NCBI RefSeq assembly: GCF_017876775.1
Contig: NZ_JAGIOP010000001.1
Coordinates: 1,426,001-1,490,000, forward strand
DNA length: 64,000 bases
Origin: Mycolicibacterium lutetiense
Lineage (GTDB): Bacteria; Actinomycetota; Actinomycetes; Mycobacteriales; Mycobacteriaceae
Direction of reading: 5' to 3'
Of the stretch, positions 58,198-64,000 are shown one piece after another. The stretch's first letter is position 1; every line of letters begins with the position of its first letter. Made by a program: the position numbers and the translations under genes. Under the pieces are notes generated by a model, which did no database searches, was not told the DNA's origin, and saw only the letters and a list, made by a program, of their open reading frames with translations.

Positions 58198-58911
58198 GTG
58201 ACTGTTCGTATTCGGCGGGTGACCACCACCCGCGCCGGCGGTGTCTCGGCACCCCCCTTCGATTCGTTCAACCTCGGCGACCATGTCGGCGACAATCCGG
58301 CGGCCGTGGCCCAGAACCGGCGTCGCCTGGCGGCTGCCGTCGGAGCCGACGCGCTGGTGTGGATGAATCAGGTGCACAGTGATCACGTCGTCACGGTGGA
58401 CGGGCCGCGCGACACTCCGGTCGATAACACCGACGCATTGGTGACGACGACACCGCGTTTGGCATTGGTCGTGGTGACCGCCGATTGCGTGCCGATATTA
58501 ATGGGCGACGCCCGCGCAGGAGTGATCGCTGCTGTCCACGCCGGACGGGTCGGTGCACAGAACGGCATCGTGGCGAGGACCGTGGAGGCGATGCTGGCCG
58601 CCGGCGCGCATGCCGGGGATATCTCGGTGCTGCTCGGCCCCGCGGTCAGCGGAGCCAATTACGAGGTACCCGAAGTGATGGCGGCCGAGGTGGAGGCTGC
58701 CCTGCCGGGTGCTCGCACGACCACCTCGCGTGGTACGCCCGGGTTGGACCTGCGGGCCGGAATCTCCCGGCAGTTAAAGAGTTTGGGTATCGCCTCGATC
58801 GACGTGGACCCGCGGTGCACCGTCGCCGACCGTGCGCTGTTCAGTCATCGCCGGGATGCGCCGACCGGACGCCTGGCGAGTGTGGTGTGGATGGAGCTGG
58901 GCCGCCGATGA
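58198..58911 (+). CDS. pgeF: Polyphenol oxidase/peptidoglycan editing factor family (YfiH)
   Basis: This 237-residue YfiH/DUF152 protein has the metal and substrate residues in WMNQVHSDHV, VTADCVPILM and AAVHAGRVGAQ. Members act on purine nucleosides, and in E. coli PgeF removes wrongly built UDP-MurNAc-peptides, which fits its place after ftsZ. Two rare TTA codons occur (near 58498 and 58772). The GTG start lies 34 bp after ftsZ without a clear ribosome site. Confidence 0.9.
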   Translation: MTVRIRRVTTTRAGGVSAPPFDSFNLGDHVGDNPAAVAQNRRRLAAAVGADALVWMNQVHSDHVVTVDGPRDTPVDNTDALVTTTPRLALVVVTADCVPILMGDARAGVIAAVHAGRVGAQNGIVARTVEAMLAAGAHAGDISVLLGPAVSGANYEVPEVMAAEVEAALPGARTTTSRGTPGLDLRAGISRQLKSLGIASIDVDPRCTVADRALFSHRRDAPTGRLASVVWMELGRR

Positions 58912-58952
58912 CGACTGGAACAAGTCCCGAATGAGCCTGGAGTGAGGGTGAG

Positions 58953-59786
58953 ATGAGCACCGTGCAGCGCGGGCGTGATGCCGATCGGACGGCACAGTTG
59001 ACCGCCGCACTCGGTGCCGCGCGGGCGCGGTTGGCGCGGGCCGCAGAATCGGTCGGGCGAAATGTCAATGAAATTGAATTACTTCCGATAACGAAATACT
59101 TTCCGGCCTCCGATGTCATTATTCTCAATCAATTAGGGTGCCTCGCATTTGGTGAATCCCGCGAACAGGAGGCCGCCGATAAAGTCGCTTCTGTTCGCGC
59201 GGAATTAACGGACGTTCCGATTCGCTGGCACATGGTGGGGCGCATCCAGCGGAACAAGGCGCGGGCCGTCGCGGGTTGGGCGCACACCGCGCACTCGGTC
59301 GACAACACCCGCCTGCTGACCGCGCTGGACCGGGCCGTGGGGGAGGCGCTGGCCGCCGGCACGCGCACCCGGTCGTTGCGCGTGTACATCCAGATCAGTC
59401 TCGACGGCGACTCCGAACGCGGCGGAGTCGATGTGAATGTCCCCGCTCTTGTCGACGAAATCTGTGGGTCAGCGAACTCCGCCGAGGCGTTGGAGTTCGC
59501 CGGCCTGATGGGAATCCCGCCACTGGCATGGGATCCCGACGATGCCTTCGCACGACTGGACGCCGAGCGGCACCGGGTACAGCGCGACTACCAGCACCGG
59601 CTCGAACTGTCGGCGGGGATGTCCGGAGATATCGAAAGCGCGGTCAAACACGGATCGACGTGTGTGCGTGTCGGTACCGCGCTCATGGGGCAACGCCCGC
59701 TAACGTCACCGGAAGTAGTCACACCAGTCACATCTTCATCACAGACACCACCACCCCCATCGCCCGCAGAAGGGTCGCCGAGATGA
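58953..59786 (+). CDS. PLP homeostasis protein, YggS/PROSC family
   Basis: This 277-residue alanine-racemase-fold protein holds pyridoxal phosphate but has no known catalytic activity. The cofactor lysine is in [32 protein letters not shown] and [14 protein letters not shown] are the other family blocks. The C-terminal ~25 residues are a Ser/Pro-rich tail. The stretch 59061-59160 is only 40% G+C and holds TTA codons at 59079 and 59133, with a third at 59205, very unlike its surroundings. Its stop overlaps the sepF ATG by 4 bp, so the two are coupled. Confidence 0.92.
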   Translation: MSTVQRGRDADRTAQLTAALGAARARLARAAESVGRNVNEIELLPITKYFPASDVIILNQLGCLAFGESREQEAADKVASVRAELTDVPIRWHMVGRIQRNKARAVAGWAHTAHSVDNTRLLTALDRAVGEALAAGTRTRSLRVYIQISLDGDSERGGVDVNVPALVDEICGSANSAEALEFAGLMGIPPLAWDPDDAFARLDAERHRVQRDYQHRLELSAGMSGDIESAVKHGSTCVRVGTALMGQRPLTSPEVVTPVTSSSQTPPPPSPAEGSPR

Positions 59787-60421
59787 GCACACTGCACAAG
59801 GTCAAGGCCTACTTCGGCATGGCGCCGATGGAGGACTACGACGACGAGTACTACGAGGACGACGACCGCGGCGCGGCGCGCAGCTACGCCCGACGTCCCC
59901 GTGACGAGCGTTTCGACGAGGACGGCTACGGCTACGAGGGAGCCGAGTACGACGAGGGTCCGGCCTATCGGGGCGGCTATCCGGGCGGTTTCGCCGAGGA
60001 GCCGCGGTTCGATGCGCGGATGCGTACCCCCCGCGAATTCGACCGTTCCGCACCGCGTCTCGGCGCACTGTCCGGATCCACCCGGGGTGCGTTGGCGATG
60101 GATCCCCGCCGGATGGCGGAGCTGTTCGAGGCGGGCAGTCCGCTGGCGAAGATCACCACGCTGCGGCCCAAGGATTACAGCGAGGCCCGCACCATCGGCG
60201 AGCGGTTCCGCGACGGCACCCCGGTGATCATGGACCTGGTCTCGATGGACAACGCCGACGCCAAGCGCCTGGTCGACTTCGCCGCCGGTCTCGCGTTCGC
60301 GCTGCGCGGCTCGTTCGACAAGGTGGCCACCAAGGTCTTCCTGCTGTCACCGGCTGATGTCGATGTCAGTGCCGAGCAGCGGCGCCGGATCGCCGAGGCC
60401 GGCTTCTACGCCTATCAGTGA
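59783..60421 (+). CDS. sepF: Cell division protein SepF
   Basis: This 212-residue protein anchors FtsZ to the membrane. The N-terminal helix [13 protein letters not shown] is the amphipathic membrane-binding part. A long acidic Tyr/Asp/Arg-rich linker follows, and the C-terminal domain ([41 protein letters not shown]) dimerises and binds the FtsZ tail. ATG 59783 overlaps the stop of the YggS-family gene. From memory, mycobacteria lack FtsA, so SepF is their main FtsZ tether. Confidence 0.96.
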   Translation: MSTLHKVKAYFGMAPMEDYDDEYYEDDDRGAARSYARRPRDERFDEDGYGYEGAEYDEGPAYRGGYPGGFAEEPRFDARMRTPREFDRSAPRLGALSGSTRGALAMDPRRMAELFEAGSPLAKITTLRPKDYSEARTIGERFRDGTPVIMDLVSMDNADAKRLVDFAAGLAFALRGSFDKVATKVFLLSPADVDVSAEQRRRIAEAGFYAYQ

Positions 60422-60597
60422 GTCGCGACGCCCGTCGCAGCTCGGTGGCGCCGCCACGCATGGCTGATGCCCAACAGGGCACAGGTAGGCTGGCGGCGTC
60501 GCACTATCGGTTGACCACGTCTTCTGTGTGAGATGTGTCCGACCGACGGCGACCTGTATCCAATGTCACACATCCTGCTGTAGTGAGGTCGGCTCAG

Positions 60598-60888
60598 TTG
60601 TCGCTGTTCTTCGAAATTCTCGGTTTCGCGCTGTTCGTCTTCTGGCTGCTGCTGATCGCGCGCGTCGTCGTCGAGTTCATCCGGTCCTTCAGTCGCGACT
60701 GGCATCCCAAGGGGCTGACCGTCGTGGTCCTGGAGCTCATCATGACCGTGACCGATCCGCCGGTGAAACTTCTGCGGCGCCTCATTCCCCAGCTCACGAT
60801 AGGCGCGGTGCGCTTCGACCTGTCGATCATGGTGCTGCTTCTCGCGGCATTCATCGGCATGCAATTGGCGTTCAGCGCGGCGATGTAG
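60598..60888 (+). CDS. YggT-family membrane protein (Rv2146c-like)
   Basis: This 96-residue protein has two membrane helices (EILGFALFVFWLLLIARVVVEF and LSIMVLLLAAFIGMQLAF). Between them lies the conserved loop ITDPPVKLLRRLIP-like TVTDPPVKLLRRLIP. YggT proteins sit in division clusters of many bacteria, but the function is not settled. TTG 60598 is preferred because GAGG is 7 nt upstream and it gives the same length as relatives. An open frame further upstream (to 60535) adds a segment that looks non-homologous. Confidence 0.85.
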   Translation: MSLFFEILGFALFVFWLLLIARVVVEFIRSFSRDWHPKGLTVVVLELIMTVTDPPVKLLRRLIPQLTIGAVRFDLSIMVLLLAAFIGMQLAFSAAM

Positions 60889-60950
60889 AACGGTGGGTGA
60901 GTGAGTGGGGACACCCGCTCTCGGCGTTTGCCGAATGGTCCACAAATGCG

Positions 60951-60980
60951 TAAGAAGATTGAAATTCGTTCTTAAAAATA
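60951..60980. promoter_or_regulatory. AT-rich block with inverted repeat upstream of wag31
   Basis: This 30-bp stretch has only 6 G/C bases and contains TAAGAA-N12-TTCTTA. It lies 114 bp before the wag31 ATG. It could be an UP-like element or protein site for the wag31 promoter. A possible -10 (TACACT) occurs further down near 61050. Confidence 0.35.
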
Positions 60981-61093
60981 GGCCTCCACTGCAACCGCCG
61001 GGTCTGGTGTGACAGGATGGACTCCAGTTGCGATCAAGCGAGGCTTTACACTTTGAGATCGGTTGACGGTCCAAGACTTCAAGGGGGCAGACA

Positions 61094-61918
61094 ATGCCGC
61101 TCACACCAGCGGACGTCCATAACGTCGCGTTCAGCAAGCCGCCTATCGGCAAACGTGGCTACAACGAGGACGAGGTCGATGCCTTTCTCGATCTGGTTGA
61201 GAATGAGCTGACTCGGCTCATCGAGGAGAACGCCGATCTTCGGCAGCGCGTGTCCGAGCTCGATTCTGAGCTGGCCTCGGCGCGGTCCGGAGCGGGCGGC
61301 GCTCAGTCCAGCCAGTCCATCCCGCTCTACGAGCCGGAGCCCGAGCCCACGCCGGCCCCGCAGCCGGTCTACGAGGCCCCGCCGGTGCCGGTCGCCCCTG
61401 TCGCTCAGCCGAGCGAGGAAACCGCGGTGCGTGCCGCCCGGGTGCTCAGCCTCGCGCAGGACACTGCAGACCGCCTGACCTCCACGGCCAAGGCCGAGTC
61501 GGAGAAGCTGCTTTCGGACGCGCGGGCGCAGGCCGACGCGCTGGTCAGCGACGCCCGCACGACCGCCGAGACCACGGTCTCGGAAGCACGGGCCCGTGCC
61601 GACGCCATGCTGTCCGATGCACAGACCCGTTCGGAGACCCAGCTGCGTCAGGCGCAGGAGAAGGCCGATGCACTGCAGGCCGACGCCGAGCGCAAGCACT
61701 CCGAGATCATGGGCACGATCAATCAGCAGCGCACGGTCCTGGAGGGCCGCCTGGAGCAGTTGCGCACGTTCGAGCGTGAGTACCGGACACGTCTGAAGAC
61801 CTACCTGGAGTCTCAGCTGGAGGAGCTGGGCCAGCGAGGTTCGGCCGCGCCGGTGGATTCCAGTGCCAACAACGACTCGGCGGGTGGTTTCAGCCAGTTC
61901 AACCGCGGCAACAACTAA
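61094..61918 (+). CDS. wag31: Polar growth protein Wag31 (DivIVA)
   Basis: This 274-residue coiled-coil protein marks cell poles and recruits the elongation machinery. The N-terminal DivIVA domain [18 protein letters not shown] has the membrane-binding Phe/Lys residues, then [17 protein letters not shown] Pro/Glu linker (residues 75-110) and a long coiled coil to the end follow. M. tuberculosis Wag31 is phosphorylated on Thr73; here position 73 is Ser within [23 protein letters not shown] stands before the ATG. A hairpin follows the stop. Confidence 0.97.
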   Translation: MPLTPADVHNVAFSKPPIGKRGYNEDEVDAFLDLVENELTRLIEENADLRQRVSELDSELASARSGAGGAQSSQSIPLYEPEPEPTPAPQPVYEAPPVPVAPVAQPSEETAVRAARVLSLAQDTADRLTSTAKAESEKLLSDARAQADALVSDARTTAETTVSEARARADAMLSDAQTRSETQLRQAQEKADALQADAERKHSEIMGTINQQRTVLEGRLEQLRTFEREYRTRLKTYLESQLEELGQRGSAAPVDSSANNDSAGGFSQFNRGNN

Positions 61919-61953
61919 CCGGCAAGACCGACTTCCTCACACTGTCGTGAACC

Positions 61954-61969
61954 GGCCCGATCACGGGCC
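61954..61969 (+). terminator. Hairpin after wag31
   Basis: GGCCCG-ATCA-CGGGCC is a perfect 6-bp stem with a 4-nt loop, 36 bp after the stop. There is no T-run. Confidence 0.45.
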
Positions 61970-61977
61970 TCCAGACT

Positions 61978-61983
61978 TAGGGT
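61978..61983 (+). promoter_or_regulatory. Putative -10 box for the Rv2144c-like gene
   Basis: TAGGGT, the same hexamer as before gcvT, is followed by exactly 6 nt and the ATG at 61990. No Shine-Dalgarno is present. Confidence 0.45.
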
Positions 61984-61989
61984 TGAACG

Positions 61990-62349
61990 ATGTTGATCAT
62001 TGCGCTCGTGCTTGCCGTCATCGGCTTGGCTGCGCTGGTGACCGCCGTGGTCACCAGCAATGAGTTGATCGCCTGGGTCTGTATCGGTGCCAGCGTGATC
62101 GGCGTGCTGCTGCTGATTGTCGACGCATTGCGGGAACGCTCGCGCGGAGGGAACGCCGGCAGCGACGACGACGCCGACGACGAGGCCAATGCCACCGAGA
62201 CCACGGAGACCTTCGACGCGGTCGAGGCGCCGGTGGATTACCCCGACGACCTGGTTGCCGAACCGGAATCTGATGTCGCCGTGGAGTCCGACGCCGCAGA
62301 CGTCGACGTCGAGGCCGACGACTCCGCCGAGAAGTACAACAAGAGCTAA
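61990..62349 (+). CDS. Small membrane protein with acidic tail (Rv2144c-like)
   Basis: This 119-residue protein has two N-terminal helices (IIALVLAVIGLAALVTAVV and LIAWVCIGASVIGVLLLIV). An RERSR stop-transfer patch and a disordered tail of ~65 residues dominated by Asp, Glu, Ala and Val follow. The function is unknown, but it follows wag31 in mycobacteria. The stop overlaps that of the convergent phosphoribosyltransferase gene by 4 bp. Confidence 0.85.
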   Translation: MLIIALVLAVIGLAALVTAVVTSNELIAWVCIGASVIGVLLLIVDALRERSRGGNAGSDDDADDEANATETTETFDAVEAPVDYPDDLVAEPESDVAVESDAADVDVEADDSAEKYNKS

Positions 62350-63032
62350 CCCGCGCCGGGTTCGGTGGTGGGCTCGGCCAGCAGGCGACGAACCTCGTCG
62401 TCGCTGACCTGGTGGAAGTCTGCGAACGCCTGGCCGACCGCCTCGAACTGGGGTGGTGTGCTGGTGCAGACCACGTCGTCGGCCTCCTCCAGGAGCTGAC
62501 TGCTCACCGTCGGTGGTCCGACCGGTACCGCCACCACCACCCGTCGGGCCGCCCGCACAGCCCGGACCGCGGCCAGCATCGTGGCCCCGGTGGCGATGCC
62601 GTCGTCGACCAGGATCACCGTTCGATCGGTGACGTCCGGTGCCGGGCGTCCGCCGCGATAGGCCTGTTCCCGTCGCTCCACCTCGGCGGTCTCGTGCCGG
62701 ATCGTCTCGACGAGGGTGTCATCGTCGATACCGAGGCGGTTCACCAGTCCGTCGTTGATCACCAACCCACCGCCCGAGGCCACCGCGCCCATCGCGAGTT
62801 CCTGCCACTGCGGCACACCCAGCTTGCGGACCACGAAGACATCCAACGGTGCATGCAGGTGCGTGGCGACCTCCCAGGCGATCGGCACTCCGCCCCGGGC
62901 CAGGCCCAGAACGAGCACCTCGGGTCGATCTCGGTAGGACACCAACTGCTCGGCCAGGACCCGGCCCGCCTCGTGGCGGTCCTGGTAGGTGCGTTCGCTG
63001 CTCGCTCGCAGACTCCAGGCGTTCATCAGCAT
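62346..63032 (-). CDS. Phosphoribosyltransferase-family protein
   Basis: This ~228-residue protein has the type I phosphoribosyltransferase fold. LGLARGGVPIAWEVA and VVRKLGVPQWQELAMGAV lead to the PRPP loop VILVDDGIATGATMLA. RTYQDRHEAGRVLAEQL is the common N-terminal segment. The base it uses is unknown; proteins of this type are often stress-related in mycobacteria. The start is uncertain: TTG 63053, GTG 63044, ATG 63032 and ATG 63026 are in frame and none has a good ribosome site. Confidence 0.85.
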   Translation of the reverse strand: MLMNAWSLRASSERTYQDRHEAGRVLAEQLVSYRDRPEVLVLGLARGGVPIAWEVATHLHAPLDVFVVRKLGVPQWQELAMGAVASGGGLVINDGLVNRLGIDDDTLVETIRHETAEVERREQAYRGGRPAPDVTDRTVILVDDGIATGATMLAAVRAVRAARRVVVAVPVGPPTVSSQLLEEADDVVCTSTPPQFEAVGQAFADFHQVSDDEVRRLLAEPTTEPGAG

Positions 63033-63073
63033 TGTGGCCGGCACTGAAGGCAATTGCGCCGACTGATGTCAGC

Positions 63074-63796
63074 CTACGTCGATGGTTGCGCCCGGACCAC
63101 CCGACTGAGGAACCCCCGGACCAGCGTGCGTAGCCGGGCTGCCGCGTCATCGATGAATTCTCTTGTGTGCAAGCGCAATTCGTCGGGGCTGCGGCCGATT
63201 TCGGCCAGTGCGCCGTCACGGTCGTGGGCCAGCCAGACCTCCAGCAACGCGGAGTCGAGTTCGGGATGAAACTGCAGCGCCAGTGCCGTGCCCAGTACGA
63301 AGGCCTGAGAGGCGGCGGGCGTCCGGGCGATCTCGATGGCGTCCGGCGGGAGTGTCCAGCGGTCGAAATGCCATTGGAACCATCGGCCACCGGGAACCAA
63401 CCGTTCGTCGTCGGTGGCGACGTCGTACCAGCCCACCTCGGGTAACGGCGACCTGGTGACCGAACCGCCGAAGGCCTGGGCGATGAGCTGACCTCCGAAG
63501 CACACGCCGAGCACGCCGACCCTGGCTTTGACCGCCCGGCGCACCATGGCCATCTCGGCTCCGACCCAACTGTTGCGCAGAGCCTCGTCGTGGACAGCCC
63601 AGCGGGCGCCCAGCGGAACGATGACGTCATAGTCGGTCGGGTCGGGGAACGTCACCGCGCGGGCGGGGTCGTCGTCCTGCCCGGGCGCAACGACGTCGAA
63701 GGTGTCGACGTCGAATCGGCATTCGGTAAAGACATCGGCCAGCATGGCCTCGGTGGCCGTGCAGTCGTTGCGCAGGAACAGGACCTTCGCTGTCAC
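63074..63796 (-). CDS. Class I glutamine amidotransferase-like protein
   Basis: This 240-residue GATase1-fold protein has a nucleophile loop GVLGVCFGGQLIAQAFGG with the catalytic Cys. The His-Glu pair lies in LALQFHPELDSAL. It resembles stand-alone GMP-synthase-like amidotransferases, which may act on gamma-glutamyl compounds or peptides. The partner is not in view. GTG 63796 follows CATAAT by 6 nt. It is probably transcribed separately from the phosphoribosyltransferase gene 41 bp downstream. Confidence 0.88.
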   Translation of the reverse strand: MTAKVLFLRNDCTATEAMLADVFTECRFDVDTFDVVAPGQDDDPARAVTFPDPTDYDVIVPLGARWAVHDEALRNSWVGAEMAMVRRAVKARVGVLGVCFGGQLIAQAFGGSVTRSPLPEVGWYDVATDDERLVPGGRWFQWHFDRWTLPPDAIEIARTPAASQAFVLGTALALQFHPELDSALLEVWLAHDRDGALAEIGRSPDELRLHTREFIDDAAARLRTLVRGFLSRVVRAQPST

Positions 63797-63802
63797 ACCG
63801 CC

Positions 63803-63808
63803 ATTATG
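63803..63808 (-). promoter_or_regulatory. Putative -10 box for the amidotransferase gene
   Basis: On the reverse strand CATAAT, one base from TATAAT, is followed by 6 nt and the GTG at 63796. Confidence 0.4.
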
Positions 63809-63845
63809 CGATGCCCTCCGAGTTTCCGGTCCAATTATCAGACCT

Positions 63846-64000
63846 TCAGGCTGCCTCGAAGATCAGCGGCAGTGACGCGGGACCGGTGATGCCGGTCATC
63901 GGCTTCCACGGGGCACGCCCCTCGCACCGGGGGTTGTGTAACTTCCGGCTGAGTACGCGCAATGCCTCGGCGAGCTCGACCCTGGCCAGGTGTGCACCCA
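63846..64000 (-). CDS. Cytochrome P450, C-terminal end (cut by window edge)
   Basis: The last 50 residues of a reverse-strand gene begin GAHLARVELAEALRVLSR, the helix that follows the heme-binding cysteine in P450s (usually FGxGxHxCxGxHLAR). They end at TGA 63846-63848 after PLIFEAA. The heme cysteine is just outside the window. Substrate and subfamily cannot be told. This gene is not part of the region in M. tuberculosis, from memory, so the shared gene order breaks here. Confidence 0.8.
   Translation of the reverse strand, partial: GAHLARVELAEALRVLSRKLHNPRCEGRAPWKPMTGITGPASLPLIFEAA

Overview
The window is chromosomal DNA of a high-GC mycobacterium. The evidence is Wag31 and SepF beside ftsZ, the meso-DAP type MurE, the PimB'/MptA/alpha-1,2-mannosyltransferase set for PIM and lipoarabinomannan, MmpS3, PknL, LppM, and a qcrCAB-ctaE-ctaC-ctaF respiratory block. 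Gene order matches, inverted and from memory, the Mycobacterium tuberculosis stretch around Rv2212 to Rv2143. The IS6110, PE_PGRS and some hypothetical genes of that species are missing, which suggests a rapid grower (Mycolicibacterium type). The species cannot be fixed from sequence alone. No tRNA, rRNA, CRISPR array, prophage or insertion sequence was seen.

Layout. 1-5.7 kb: the start of an adenylate cyclase gene, gcvT, ilvE, and a tightly overlapping cobU-cobT-cobS operon (lower loop of cobalamin) beside a DUF3043 membrane protein. 5.9-10.1 kb: an A-type Fe-S carrier, adenosine kinase and asparagine synthetase. 10.3-18 kb: respiration, with ctaC-ctaF facing ctaE-qcrC-qcrA-qcrB and mmpS3 plus a DUF2561 protein between them. 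18-24.7 kb: trpD overlapping a nuclease gene tail-to-tail, a four-cysteine mini-protein, RipC, an HExxH membrane protein and pimB'. 24.7-40 kb: lipid and envelope genes (fadD15, two START-like proteins, a GET3/ArsA-like ATPase, plsM, mannosyltransferases, idsA2, lppM) with RNase AS, aroG, and pknL divergent from its DNA-binding substrate homologue. 40.3-62.3 kb: the division and cell-wall (dcw) cluster mraZ-rsmH-ftsL-pbpB-murE-murF-mraY-murD-ftsW-murG-murC-ftsQ-ftsZ-pgeF-yggS-sepF-yggT-wag31. 62.3-64 kb: a phosphoribosyltransferase, a class I amidotransferase and the C-terminus of a cytochrome P450.

How the genes work together. The dcw genes are nearly all joined by 1-23 bp overlaps, so they are probably translated as one coupled chain from peptidoglycan precursor synthesis (MurE/F/MraY/D/G/C) to divisome assembly (FtsL, PbpB, FtsW, FtsQ, FtsZ, SepF) and polar growth (Wag31). 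The respiratory genes supply the menaquinol-cytochrome c reductase and cytochrome aa3 subunits of one supercomplex. IdsA2 probably makes a prenyl diphosphate near MptA and the GT87-like enzyme, which use polyprenyl-phosphate-mannose.

The most interesting non-coding signals are: (i) four TGGNG repeats at exact 10-bp spacing before mraZ, which match the known MraZ operator; (ii) three adjacent hairpins directly before the rsmH ribosome-binding site, a likely cis-regulatory RNA; (iii) two intrinsic terminators flanking a foldable 140-nt non-coding stretch before mraZ; (iv) a recurrent TANNNT hexamer 6-8 nt before start codons that lack a Shine-Dalgarno, pointing to leaderless mRNAs for ilvE, gcvT, trpD, aroG and others; (v) a 40% GC patch over the cofactor-lysine region of the yggS-type gene.
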